Origin: Paulinella micropora
Taxonomy: Eukaryota; Cercozoa; Imbricatea; Euglyphida; Paulinellidae
Length of the DNA: 64,000 nt
Assembly: GCA_019918135.1 (NCBI GenBank)
Contig: WBZZ01002348.1
Span: forward strand, 1 to 64,000
Direction: 5' to 3'
Both the position numbers and the translations under genes were made by a program. Positions 10,440-21,032 of the stretch are shown in pieces; position 1 is the stretch's first letter, and the number at the start of each line of letters is the position of its first letter. The notes under the pieces are model-generated. The model worked only from the letters and a program-made list of their open reading frames with translations. It made no database searches and was not told where the DNA came from.

Positions 10440-11250
10440 AGTACTTGAAGTCGGTAATATAACCAAACCGTCCAATCCTCAAAGAGAATGATGTCTCGTT
10501 ATATCAAGTCAATATTAGCTCAGCCTCCGTGACGCAACTTCAAAGACAAAAATGCGCCTAAAGACCAGGCCCGGGGTAAAATGGCATCATATAAGTTTCA
10601 GACGTGTCCGGCCAGACGAAATCTATAAATAAGCTTTTACCTGATAATGCGGTGCCCGGGGTGATGTCCGGGCCGCCACAGTACCACGGAGGCTCCCAGT
10701 TTTATTTATTAATACAAGTGACGGAACTCTGTTTCCCGGGCCGCCGACTCTCACATAATAATCTTTCAACTAATTTTTTTTCTCAATGACTAATATCCTT
10801 TTAGAGTTATGATATGTATGCCGGAAGATACATCAACCCACGGATTAGCCCGGTTATAAAACAACAATTATACTTGCCCCGGTGTCGATCGTAGTTGATA
10901 TACAGTCAGCAGGCTAGCACATTCAGTATATCAAGGTCCGAGGCTTCCTCTTTCTTCTCTCGACAAGTTATTTGTGCAGTATGTCCGAGTATAATGCTTT
11001 ACGGTTATGTTATAATGTAACCTCGCCATCTCCATCTATATAACAACCGGTAGTCGGTTTCCAGTAGTAAATACATTTACTTTTTGTAAAGACCGTGGCA
11101 TACCCTTGTATAAATCGGTATCATTTAATATAGTGTCAGGTAATCAAGTCTGACGACTATATCCGAAGCTGGCTTCAGTGGAACCTAACCTTGCGATATG
11201 CCGATACAAGTAGAGATCGATGGTATCCGGTGTAGCAGTTCATGTTATTA
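10440..11250 (-). repeat. Diverged inverted LTR and 3' region of gypsy
   Basis: The reverse complement of 10445-10545 aligns by eye with 10300-10375, sharing GAGCTAATA, ACGAGACATCATTCTC and TATTACCGACTT. The reverse complement of about 11090-11220 aligns with 9660-9800, sharing ATCTCTACTTGT and TTATACAAGGGTATG. No gene is seen here. Confidence 0.65.
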
Positions 11251-11336
11251 ATATATCAGTTCCTTTGATTTGACTGTTGAGTCTTTAATGAGATCATCAT
11301 TCTGGTACTAATTCGGGTCGTACCCAGCCTCCGAGA

Positions 11337-11337
<1 letters not shown>

Positions 11338-11391
<54 letters not shown>

Positions 11392-11413
11392 CACACACAG
11401 ACACACACACACA
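11338..11413 (+). repeat. Poly(A) followed by (CA)n microsatellite
   Basis: About 39 A bases run straight into a CA dinucleotide repeat with one GA interruption. It lies in the non-coding part of the inverted gypsy element. It may be a retroposed A tail or simple slippage; nothing upstream identifies a SINE. Confidence 0.9.
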
Positions 11414-11655
11414 ATCGCTCACTGAAATAGCGATCCCGTAACTGTATTGTTTCGTTGCCGTCTCGTCTATCTCTGCCGAAGCAAGAGAATAGAATGCCAA
11501 TTCTTGTCAGCTGTGTCTTGTTAATTTCTAGAAGAATGAATGCTGTAGTTGCTTAATAGCTTTCATATCTAAGTGAGGTTGTCGGGACGATATTGGATCA
11601 ATGCTTTGTTCGCAATCGATCAGGTCCGCAATACTTCTAGAGAAAAAAATAATTA

Positions 11656-12150
11656 CTACAGACGCCGTTTACGCGCGCGGACTCCTTTATCTGGTGGAGG
11701 ACCTCCAACCAAAGTTAAGTCTAAGGTAGACTGTTGAAGGACGTCCCAAATTTTGTGAGGGATTGTGCCTTGTGCCAAGTCAAAAGGAATGTCTAGCACC
11801 CCTCGTGGTAGTGCTTGTATAGTCCACGCGGTATGATCTTTATTTGTAGAAGATATGGTATCATCCCATGTCTCAAGTTTCTTGGCGTCTTTATATACTA
11901 GTAGGTATTGTCTTACTTTAGGATCTTCCACTGGATCCAGACTCCTCCAGAAATGTAAGACTGGTTGAATGATTTGCGCCGCAGTCGAAATTTGGTTCGA
12001 TCGCGTATGGCATTTCTGAGGTACTGCCATGACTCTCATGACATATAGATCCGAGAGCGTGTCGTCGGCTACATGTTAAGCCGCAGGCCTCACCAAGTAA
12101 AAATCGTCTTTGGCCCATGAAATATGCCCAATCGCATCTCCTTCTTTCCA
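11656..12150 (-). pseudogene. Gypsy Pol C-terminal module (fossil)
   Basis: This - strand segment corresponds to the last 165 or so residues of the first element's Pol. Shared words are FWRS-DPVE, VYKDAK-LETWDDTI, TAWTIQ-LPRGVLD and the end VGGPPP-K--RAR-RR. Conservation of this tail between two diverged elements implies that it has a function. What it does is unknown; a chromatin or targeting role after the integrase is inference. Confidence 0.8.
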
Positions 12151-13340
12151 ACGAGGGTGAACGAGAGTGTCATTGCACGCTCGAGGGTCTTGATCTCCGT
12201 CTTCGCTCCCCTCTTGATGAACTCCTTGCGAACGTGCCGTCCTAAGGCTTATCACCTTTCGCGGCCGATCATAGATAAGGTCATTTTGCGCTCTCCTTAT
12301 TTGCGCCTCCGTGAACTTTTCTTCCGGCACGTTCGACTCCCTCCTTTTGCGAGTCTGAGTCCCCGCCACGCTTTTGCGGTCGGTGACCCGCTTGTTCTCC
12401 AGCTCGGCCTCCTCCTTCTCCGCTACTGGTGCCCGGTAGGCATCCAGTTCCGAGATATCCTCCTTTCGGATTGGTGGGACCTCTTTAAAGTCAGCCTCCA
12501 TCCGTTTGAGTGCTTGATCAACGGACTCGTCTTCAAGTAGGAAGGAATCATACTTAATCAGCCTTCGTACATTGACCATTTGAACTTTCCCTCTGCCTCT
12601 GATCTTATAGTTCAAAGGCCCCATCTGTTCCATGATCTGGTATGGTCCTTTCCAGTGGATGAACAGCTTGGAGCTGACTCCTTGTGGAACCTGAGGATGG
12701 TACAGCAGTACAATATCCCCTACCTGGAATCTGACTTGATCCAAGTGTGCCTGTCTGACACCCTCAGCACCAGTCTTCCTGCCCTGTGCCTCCCTATGCG
12801 CCTGCACTATTTGCTCCGCCTCCATCTTCGCCCGAAGTCTCACCCCAAACAACTCATCCTGATCTGCCCATGAATCCTTTGGGTGCAGCAGTGAGGCTGG
12901 GATGGCGGGCTCACGCCCATATACCAATTGGTATGGTGAGACGGAACCTTTTGAACTGGTCCACCTAGCGCTGTAGAGGGTATGCAATTCATAGCAAAGG
13001 CAAACGAGGATGCCGCCTCCACTCATGCCTTTTGGTTCTCCTTCTTCATGCAATACATCTTCAGCGCGGCCTTGAGGGGTCTATGCACCCGCTCTATCTT
13101 GCCGTTCGCCCTTGGGTTATAGGCGGTGACATATTGCCATCTCATGCCGTAGTATGCAGATAGCTTGTCAATTACTTCATTATTAAAATCAGAGCCTCGA
13201 TCTGAGCATATCTTTCTCGGCACCCCAATCTGTGAGATGATTCTGTCAATTAACGCCTTGGCTGTTGTTTCGCCTGCCTCGAATGGCTCACCACCGCGCC
13301 CTACTCGCATCATCAACTCGGCTACGTCGAATGCCGGCAC
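12076..13340 (-). pseudogene. Gypsy integrase core and GPY/F region (fossil)
   Basis: The segment shows SDRGSDFNNEVIDKLSAYYG, then YNPRANGKIERVHRPL, then VSPYQLVYGREP, and then QVGDIVLLYHPQVP with HWKGPYQIMEQ and VNVRRLIKYD. These match the first element's Pol from its second catalytic Asp to the post-integrase linker. The piece is broken and lacks everything upstream of the integrase core. Confidence 0.85.
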
Positions 13341-14506
13341 AAGGCCATCCGCACGGCCATCCAGTCTCTCCCCAAGGCAGAAAAGACCAACTGGCCTAGC
13401 ATCATCCCTTCTCTCTCCTTCGCTCAGAACACCTATGTATTTACAGCGACCGGCACTACCGCCTTTGAAGGAATGCTCGCCCGCAAGCCCCGCTGCACGT
13501 TGGACTTTTTCGATTCACCGGAGATTGTCAACGCCCGCGCCGCCGCCTCCAGCGCAGCGCTCCACGCCTCACCGACACTGTCAATACAGTCGGCCGAACA
13601 GATCGCCCTGCTGAACAGCGCCCGCACTGCTGTCACAGCCTACGTCAGCGCGTACACCACCGTTACCCGCGCCCGGTCCGTCGCTCAAAAGAACAAAGGC
13701 CGCCGCAAGGCTGTCAAGGAATGGAAAGTAGACGACACAGTCTCCGTCTACCGCCCCAAGCCCTCCATACAAGGCATTCTGGCCTCTTCCGTTCTCCAGT
13801 TCGACGGCCCCTACACCATCGTTGAGCAGGTCAGCTCCAACTGCTTCAAGCTGCGCACCTCAAGACCAACAAGGTATTGAAACGCATCGACCGCTCACAC
13901 CTCGCCCCGTATACTGCACCCACTGATGGCGTCGCCCCGCTCAACACAGTCACAGGAGACGATTACGATGACGACTCAGTCAACTACACCATCGGCGAAG
14001 TCGTTGCATTCATCGACCGCGATCAGGTTAAACTTGGCATCGTTTTGGATGAGGACCCAGAGAACGAGGAAAACGACCTCGTAGTTCACCAGCTCGGTAC
14101 GACCTCAGGCAAGAACCCTCTCTTCCGTCCCATCTACGAAGACACGAAGGACCAAACCACTATCCAGCGCTGGAGCAATCCTTTAGCTACCGGGAAGCCC
14201 CTTCTCTTCGACACACCAACGATCAAGTCGTTCATCGCCACATCGAGTGGCGCTCTCATAAGACCAACAAAGACAAAGGCCGACTCCCTGCCAACGTTCT
14301 TAAACGTCTTAAAGGCCCTCTCATCACCGGCGAATCCTTCCCACTACACATCTTCCAGAAAGGTAAGCAGGCAACATCGAAGGAATAGCCACCTCAACAC
14401 TCTCAAGTGGGTTTACTCATCGTACCGGCTTCACCCGCCACAGCCCAGCGCTTTTCCCACTTGGCCCGCCATCGTCCCTAGTCAAGCTACGCCACGACCA
14501 GAGTAG
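13335..14506 (+). mobile_element. Integrase tail of a third, different gypsy lineage (fossil)
   Basis: On the + strand, the reading starts with a typical post-catalytic helix (KAIRTAIQSLP), then WPSIIPSLSFAQNT, then FEGMLARKPRC. A linker follows, then WKVDDTVSVYRP and LQFDGPYTIVEQVSSNCFKL, which is the GPY/F-type module, and IDRSHLAPYT. The part from 13877 has YTIGEVVAFIDRDQVKLGIVLDE and FRPIYEDTKD, a module resembling the C-terminal module of the other two elements in position and pattern. Base use is much more C/G-rich than in the neighbouring gypsies, fitting another family. The piece is truncated and has a few breaks. Confidence 0.8.
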
Positions 14507-15152
14507 GAGTCCTGTAAGTCCTTGATCGCCTCTTATGCCTGCAGGTCAACGATCATTCTCATCGAACCTGAACACCTCAGTGACTATATCGGCAAGGCAT
14601 AATTGGTGCATTAAACTTGGTTCATCTCGGCTGTGCGATATATGGCCACCTAGCTTTCAAGAGTCGTTATTTATTTCCTACGGCTCGACGTCAGCTCCCC
14701 GATATCAACGCATCGCTACTGCGCCTCAATTGTCTCAGTCCCGCTTCCGCATCCCGATATCCGGCCCCGGCTGATCTCCGTCTACGATGCGCTACACATC
14801 GACGGCGGCGGCACTTCTTTTTCATCTTCCTTTTAGGTTTAAAGAGATCTATCTTTTCTTTCTTCTTTTCTTTTTTCTGAGACCAGTCACTGACCAATCG
14901 TTAGTCACTAATTCTGTACGCAACTCTACTCAACCGTTAGGTCTGGAGGGGGGGGGGGGGGAGCTATCAGACTGAGCACTTTAGCGACCTGCCAAAACCA
15001 GTGGCACTACCGTTCACATTTTACTATGTGAGCAGAGTGAGCAGTTCTATACAGGGGGACTTGAGCTCGAAGAAGAGACAACGGTAACGAAAGGACTTTA
15101 CCACTTTCTCGTTTTCGCGGGATACGATCTTGCCCTGCCTACGACAGTCGAT
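14507..15152. other. Unassigned stretch
   Basis: No gene is seen here. There is a T/C-rich tract (about 14815-14880), a run of about 15 G bases near 14946-14961, and otherwise mixed sequence. It may be the untranslated end or LTR of the third gypsy element, but I found no second copy in the window. Confidence 0.4.
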
Positions 15153-15707
15153 ATGGATTTCCAGTCGCGACCCACGTTCAAGAATTGGAATCATATGATG
15201 TATGACAACCTCGTCCGCTTGCCGCGACTGCCTCCCCCAGATGACTTTACCAGAAGAGACGTCCGCATTGGGACACTGATACGGATGTTTACACTGTTCG
15301 CCAGCCAGTCATCCGCCAGGTGTCATCTTGTCGAGGCGGTAGTGAAGCTGTTCATTGAAACCCGATTCACGATGTCGCTCTTCTACCGGGCACTTACACA
15401 GATGGCTAGGAAACAGCCTTTATGGGATACGATTCGTAGCTACCTATGTACGGTAGTAACCGACCTTCCAGTGCATTTATCCTTTCGCAAGCAATGGAGG
15501 TGGGTAACCCAATTCCCATTGCCACCTGATCTGAGGGGACAGCCGGTGAGAGGCTATTGTCCCAGTGGCAACAATGACCCCGACCTTGTACCGAACCAAT
15601 GGACCCGCCTCGATGCCTTTGAGATTCACGACTCGGTTTCGTTTTGCGCATGGCCCCGGTTAACCATCGGGGCCGACTCTGTCAGGCCCGAGAGGTGTAT
15701 TGTGTGA
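15153..15707 (+). CDS. Hypothetical protein, 184 residues
   Basis: An ATG-to-stop frame with mixed, non-repetitive composition, longer than its surroundings would suggest by chance. I do not recognise it. The visible features are a basic, aromatic N-terminus (FQSRPTFKNWNHMMYDNL), a Pro-rich stretch RLPRLPPPDD, a hydrophobic helical middle (about residues 45-110), and a Pro/Trp-rich C-terminus. There is no signal peptide, zinc motif or catalytic signature. It sits between gypsy and copia remains, so it may be part of a transposon or an exon of an unrelated gene. Whether it is a real gene is uncertain. Confidence 0.35.
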   Translation: MDFQSRPTFKNWNHMMYDNLVRLPRLPPPDDFTRRDVRIGTLIRMFTLFASQSSARCHLVEAVVKLFIETRFTMSLFYRALTQMARKQPLWDTIRSYLCTVVTDLPVHLSFRKQWRWVTQFPLPPDLRGQPVRGYCPSGNNDPDLVPNQWTRLDAFEIHDSVSFCAWPRLTIGADSVRPERCIV

Positions 15708-16148
15708 ATTTTCTTTTCTTTTTCCTAATAAGAGGGAGGGAAAACAACGGTCATATTCACACTCGCCACTCTTAATAGTAAGTAGTGATTCACGCCGACG
15801 TGTTCTAGCCGACCTCAGATATCGTTTTTCTCCAATAATGACGAGCACGGGATGCAGTCGATTTACTTTATTCTTAATAATTATGTAACTTTACTTTTTC
15901 AAGTTCTTGGTCTACTTAATTTACAGTAGTTTTATGCGTTCACCTTTCACACCGAGTATTAATACCAGATTTTTTGTCCTTTTTGAGGCGGTTAGTGACT
16001 ATTACCAATTTACTCAGAAGTTGTGCGGAATCACCACACGGCAGAGTCTGCACTGCCGCGCGTTTACAAGCTCAGAAATAGTATTGGAAAGCTTACTAAT
16101 AGGACAAGAGCTTTCCAACGCTGTGCGCTGCATTTCCGTATCTCAAAT

Positions 16149-16220
16149 ATCGATTGAGAAAGATGAGGTCAAAGTTTGAATGTTTTGCTACTTGAATGTC
16201 CACAGTAATAGCACTTGAAG
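16149..16220 (+). repeat. Diverged direct repeat, copy 1
   Basis: It shares GATGAGGTCAAAGTT, GCTACTTGAATGT and CCACAGTAATA-type words with 16668-16740, at a distance of about 520 bases. The two copies differ at many positions, so the duplication is old. Confidence 0.6.
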
Positions 16221-16667
16221 GAGGGCTTCAAGTCCAAGTTGTGGGTTCAAGTGTCAGAGATTAGCTTTTGGAAAAAGTCTTTCACAGTCATGATGTAAAA
16301 GCATGGATTGTGCTGCAAATATTATTTTCCGTTCTCTTGACTGCGTGTCTACAAATTTACCATAACGTGGACGGTGCGTTTATCGGGAAATCGGGGGAAA
16401 AGGCAGTAGAGAGGGGGGGAAAAGATCATGTGGTAATTGTGGTAAAAACCGTTTGATTAAATAGTTTGAAGTCATTCCTGGACAAAATCGAAAACTAGTT
16501 AGTGAAGTCGAAACGTCGTGCAGAGGAGAATCTAACGGGCCGGTCAAATTTTCACAGTTTTTACTAGTTTGTAAGACGTATTGATGCGACGTGGGAGATT
16601 AGGGGACCAAGCAAAATATGCTTCAGGGGCCCTGCTCCCTCCCTAGCGTCAGATTTGCAGTATCACT

Positions 16668-16740
16668 TAGATTGACGGAGAACGATGAGATCAAAGTTGG
16701 ATAGTTTGCCACTTGAATGTTCACAGTAATACACTAGCAT
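16668..16740 (+). repeat. Diverged direct repeat, copy 2
   Basis: Partner of 16149-16220, with the same word order (GATGAGATCAAAGTT, GCCACTTGAATGT, TCACAGTAATA). Confidence 0.6.
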
Positions 16741-17084
16741 TTTCAAGTGTCACGCAATATCAACTCACAATCTGACGGCGCTCAACTGCCGCGATCGTAC
16801 TATACTTTGCAACCAAAGTCTGCAAACAATTAGAAATCTACGTAAATAAACGAAGTGACCTCTCAGCTATTGTTTGACCAGTATAACTTAATATAATGAT
16901 CCGTCACTCACAACTCATTGCGTCTACAGTAACAAAGCTTTAATAACGCGCCAAAACAACAGAAGGCGCGCAGATTGACATGGCTGGCCGATATAAGTAA
17001 TGGCTCTACCGACACCGTTACTCTTATACGGCCGGCCCTTGTAACTATTAATATTGATTATTAGTTCTAACGCTCCCCCTGGAG

Positions 17085-18110
17085 CAAAGTAAATTCAAAA
17101 GTTACTGCAGGTCCTAACCTCTATTACTATTTTGTGAAACGTAGAAAACACAAACTCAAAACATACTATGAACACTTACCCTCACTCTCTCCGAGAAGTA
17201 TTGTCGGATGTGTCTACCCCTCTACCCGTGGCAAGCATATATCAAGTAGATTATACGCAGGGCAGCGAACCCACGGTATACAGAGGCCTCGACGAGAAGA
17301 AGATTATTGTCATATCCCCAACTAACCTCTCAAATAATAACTATCAAGTAAGGTAGTAAGTAATAATGACACATGTTATATAAATATGATATGAAGTTAT
17401 TGATATACCACAAGTAGATACATAAATAAATTCATATAATAGAGATATAAGCATTTGTCTATTTACTATATAACCACGTATATATGAGCATAGTTACATA
17501 TGAAAAATAAAATTTGCAAGCGCTTCCCGTAAGGGGTGTCAAAAGAGACAAATTATCGACCGGTCTGGTACAGCACAGGGGGTGGATTCCAAGCCTGTCA
17601 ACCTTCGAGAGGTGATGAATCGCCCATCACACCAACCACCCTAGCCTCCAACTTGGTCTCTTATAATATATTATATGTAATATAATAATAATAGTACTGG
17701 ACCAATTATGTTCATAAGTATAACTTATATATATACATAAAGAGATTGTGGGCACGCGGGCCCAAGCAATAGCACGATCACACGCTGGGATCCGCGCAAG
17801 AGTCCGAGCGCGATCAACCTCACGGGCCCGAGCAAGAGCGCGATTACACTCTGGGATCCGCGCAAGAGTCCGAGCGCGATCAACCTCCGGATCCGTGCAA
17901 TTAGCCGCGTTCATGGCAGGTGGGGGGAACCTCGGAGGGAGGCTTGAGCGATCGGCCTCCCTAGCGTGTACCTATAACATCTGTCTCTGTAAATAATATA
18001 TGCGAGAAATTACATCTATACGGATATACAATTAATATGCCCATAAAATACGAATATATAAGTAAATTCCCTGATCATTTCGCAAGTTGCGAGAAATTAA
18101 AACCCAACCG
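17085..18110 (-). repeat. LTR-like block of copia element A
   Basis: Related by eye to about 19063-20130. Shared words are CTATTACTATTTTGTGAAAC, AAACACAAACTCAAAACATA, TTACCCTCACTCTCTCCGAG and AAGCGCTTCCCGTAAG. The ends are approximate. The interior is AT-rich, with one GC-rich tandem repeat at 17757-17888. Confidence 0.65.
17757..17888 (+). repeat. 66-bp tandem duplication, GC-rich
   Basis: Two copies of a 66-bp unit, each starting CGGGCCC, share the block GGGATCCGCGCAAGAGTCCG. They stand out in an AT-rich LTR-like block. The copies differ at several positions in their first half, and a partial third copy may follow. Confidence 0.8.
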
Positions 18111-18133
18111 TTTTAAACTGAGTTCGTCCAGCC

Positions 18134-19144
18134 TTACCGAGACTTTATCGCTAAATGATTAAACTTATCATGCGTGAAATTAATCTTGGTGAAAATGTCC
18201 GCGACATTATCCTCGGACGATACGCGAACTAAAATAACTACCCGGTCTTTTACGAGTTTCGCAAGGAAATGATACCGTACGTCGATGTGTTTAGTGCGTG
18301 ATTCCCCGAGCCCCCGTTCTGCCAACAACATAGCTCCTTCGTTGTCCTCGTATAGGGTGGTAGGCTCATTGAGGGCAATATCCATATCCCTCAAAGTCTG
18401 CCTGATGGCTAAAAGCTCCCTCACCGCTTCATTAGCTGAAACGGTCTCTGCTTCAAGAGTAGACTGAGCTATCACCGGCTGTAACTTGGAGAACCAAGCT
18501 ACGGGGGCACCATTGAAGAAAAAGATAAACCCCGACCGAGACTTACGGGATAGTCTATCCCCCGCAAAGTCTGAGTCAGCAAACCCGATTAAAGATTTTC
18601 CTGTTATCATCTTTTCGATGTTGGTGATCACGGGCACACTAAATTCATCAAACGCTACCGAGCTGAGCGAGAGGTGTTCCTCCCCCTGGGGTACCTTATC
18701 GGACTGAATGAGATTCACATTTAAAGCGCTAGCGACTGCTGATGGCTTCCTAGTGGCCTTCCACGACTTCGGCACCTTAGGCACCTCAAATAACCCAGAG
18801 ATCAACTCCAAAAGCTTCTTGTCCCCTCTACGAAAGAACAAAGCCCGTGGAGTTATTATCCATTGAAACATGCGATGCAACATGGCATAGGATATCTGGG
18901 GGTTAGGGATCTGGTGCTTGGCTGCTATGCTCAAAGTACATATCAACAAGGGGCGGGTGTGCACGGCTAAGAAGATAAGCATCCCAACTAGACACCTGAT
19001 ATCGTAATTCAACAACCTATGCCCCTTCTTGAGGGGTGCCGGCGATTCCGAAGTGAAGGGAACAAAGTAAATTAATATTAAGTTACTGCCGTTCCTAATT
19101 AAGTTACGTCTCCTATTACTATTTTGTGAAACATTAGAAAACAC
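18134..19144 (-). pseudogene. Copia Pol, RNase H domain region (fossil, element A)
   Basis: The 336-residue open frame ends in a typical copia C-terminus (VADIFTKINFTHDKF). The RNase H active-site region GFADSDFAGD, the AETVSANEAVRELLA helix and LYEDNEGAMLLAE are all visible. The N-terminal part (RCLVGMLIFLAVHTRPLLICTLS) corresponds to the RT-RNase H connection. Only this end of Pol is present. Confidence 0.85.
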
Positions 19145-20130
19145 AAACTCAAAACATATTCTCTTACCCTCACTCTCTCCGAGAAGTAATATTGGGGTTG
19201 GCTACCCTCCTACCCACAGCGAGTACGTATCGACTAGAGTACGTACAAGGCACCGGACCTGTGGTATATTCGGGCCTACCCAACGAGAAGAAGATTAACT
19301 CCTACTCTCCCTATCTCGAGTATCTCGCAAATGAGTAAGAGAAGTATGTGAAAATTACATACATATGGGTCATATAAGAATACAGAGATATGATAATAAC
19401 TTCAAAAGAAGTAATAACATAAATATGTGATAAATATATGAAAAATATATATGTGTATATATAATATATATTCACATATGATCATAACATGAAAACTAAA
19501 ATTTGGAAGCGCTTCCCGTAAGAGGGTATATAAAAGTAACCAAAGTAATATAATATATATCACAAATATAAATACCTGTAATTATCAGCGGGTCTGGGGG
19601 TCGGGTAGATGCCCGGGGCCTATCAAGACATATAGTCTGATCAATCGCCCTTCGTCTACCACTCCACCCCCAAGTTGGCATCCTATCGATTTTTATATAA
19701 AAAGTGTGATTACAAAAAGGTTTATAGTATTTAAGCAATACAATCTATAAGGTAGTGTGTGTTCCCGAGCTTACGCCAGCACGGGAACATGCACATACTT
19801 AGTAAGTTTCCGGGGCCTGAATCAGCCTTCGCCGCGGCGCTCCTCATCCTCCCCCTCAACTTAGTAAAATTATGTAACTGAATGGTTATTACAACTTAAC
19901 GGGGGGAAGAGGGAAGAGAAAGGTGAAAGTCCAGGCATATCATGCCTCTTCTCCTATAAGGAGATACGACGTCACTGGGCGCGCGTTGAATCACGCTCGC
20001 GCTGAAATCACCTATATCACTCCCCTCAATATACAGTATGCGAGAAATATAATATACGAGAATTAATACAATCCGCTTCTGAGAATATAATTATAAATGA
20101 TCATAGCATGAATATTTGTGCGGGAAATAC
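19063..20130 (-). repeat. LTR-like block of copia element B
   Basis: A second, diverged copy of the block at 17085-18110, lying directly 3' of element B's coding remains when read on the - strand. Boundaries are approximate. No gene is seen in it. Confidence 0.6.
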
Positions 20131-20137
20131 CCGGTAC

Positions 20138-20886
20138 TTACAACGCGACTTTAACACCAAACTTTGCGAAAAATTCTTTCACCAATTTAACCGAGATTTG
20201 GTCAGCCAGGTAATTGAATTTCTCGTACGTGAAATTTATTTTGGTAAATGAGTCCGCGATGTTTTCCTCCGTGAGTACCCGGAACAACTTAACAACTCCC
20301 TTCTTAACCAACTTTGCGAGCAGGTGGTACATGACATCGATATGTTTGTTTCTGGATTCCCCTAACCCCCTTTCTGAGAGGCCTCATTGTCCTCGAACAA
20401 GGGGGTGAAACCTCTTATGGGCAAACCGATGTCACGGAGGGACTGTCTTAGAGCAAGCAACTCCCTTACTGCTTCGTTAGCGGATACGGTCTCCGATTCA
20501 AGGGTAGATTGGGCTCTAACAGTTTGAAGTTTAGAGAACCATGCCACTGGTGCCCCGTTGAAGAAAAAGATGTACCCGGAACGGGACTTCCTTGTAACCT
20601 TTTCTCCGGCAAAGTCTGAGTCGACGTATCCCACGAGGGGGTGTTCGTCTAATAGTCTTTCGACATTGGCGATAACGGGGACATTGAAAGCATGGACTTC
20701 TGTGGCTTCACATGAGTAAAGCTCAACTGCCTTTTCTGCGGCCGATGGTCCTTCGGCCGGTCTCCATGATTTGGGGGTTTTGGGGACAAAGAACCCTTCA
20801 GTCAACATCTTGACTAACCTCCTATCACCCCGTTTGAAATATAGGGCTCTCGGGGTCAATAACCATAGAAACATAGTGTGAACCAT
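20138..20886 (-). pseudogene. Copia RNase H region (fossil, element B)
   Basis: Visible signatures are GYVDSDFAGE, SRSGYIFFFNGAPVAWFSK, QSTLESETVSANEAV and the C-terminal ENIADSFTKINFTYEKF. It corresponds domain by domain to 18134-19144 of element A. Broken. Confidence 0.85.
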
Positions 20887-21032
20887 GGCATAAGATATTT
20901 CAGGGGATGGGACTTAGTGTTTTGCAGCTATACTCAAAGGACATATCAAGAGAGGTCGGGTGTGAACAGCAAGGAAGATAAGCATGCCAATCAAACATCT
21001 AAGGTCATATCTGAGCAGACGGTGACCAACTT

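Larger units (their letters stand above)
10402..13340 (-). mobile_element. Broken Ty3/gypsy element, 3' part, inverted
   Basis: On the - strand, frames at 13340-13023, 13053-12076 and 12039-11656 match, in order, the integrase core, the GPY/F region and the C-terminal module of the first element's Pol. The match is clear but well diverged, so this is a related family or an old copy. Its LTR-like end (about 10440-11250) resembles the inverted 3' LTR of the first element. Only the 3' third is present, and the coding part has a few breaks. It stops at about 13335-13340 against a different gypsy fragment on the other strand. Confidence 0.85.
15708..17070. other. Gene-poor stretch with diverged repeats
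   Basis: No coding region can be supported. It contains two related blocks of about 70-75 bases (about 16149-16220 and 16668-16740) in direct orientation and an imperfect inverted repeat at 16985-17034. The remainder is unassigned. Confidence 0.5.
17085..19144 (-). mobile_element. Ty1/copia element A, 3' part (fossil)
   Basis: It is read on the - strand: an RNase H region (18134-19144) followed by an LTR-like block (about 17085-18110). The RNase H has the copia signatures GFADSDFAGD, SRSGFIFFFNGAPVAWFSKLQ, QSTLEAE, LYEDNEGA and TKHIDVRYHF. Only the 3' end of the element survives, and its upstream side is met by the LTR-like block of element B. It is a truncated copy. Confidence 0.85.

Noticed and set aside
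11338-11413. Poly(A) tail of a SINE or LINE
   Set aside because: No RT frame, no pol III boxes and no target duplication seen next to it; it merges into a CA microsatellite.
12124-12873. + strand frames opposite the inverted gypsy integrase
   Set aside because: They are shadows of the - strand integrase tail, which has clear homology to the first element's Pol.
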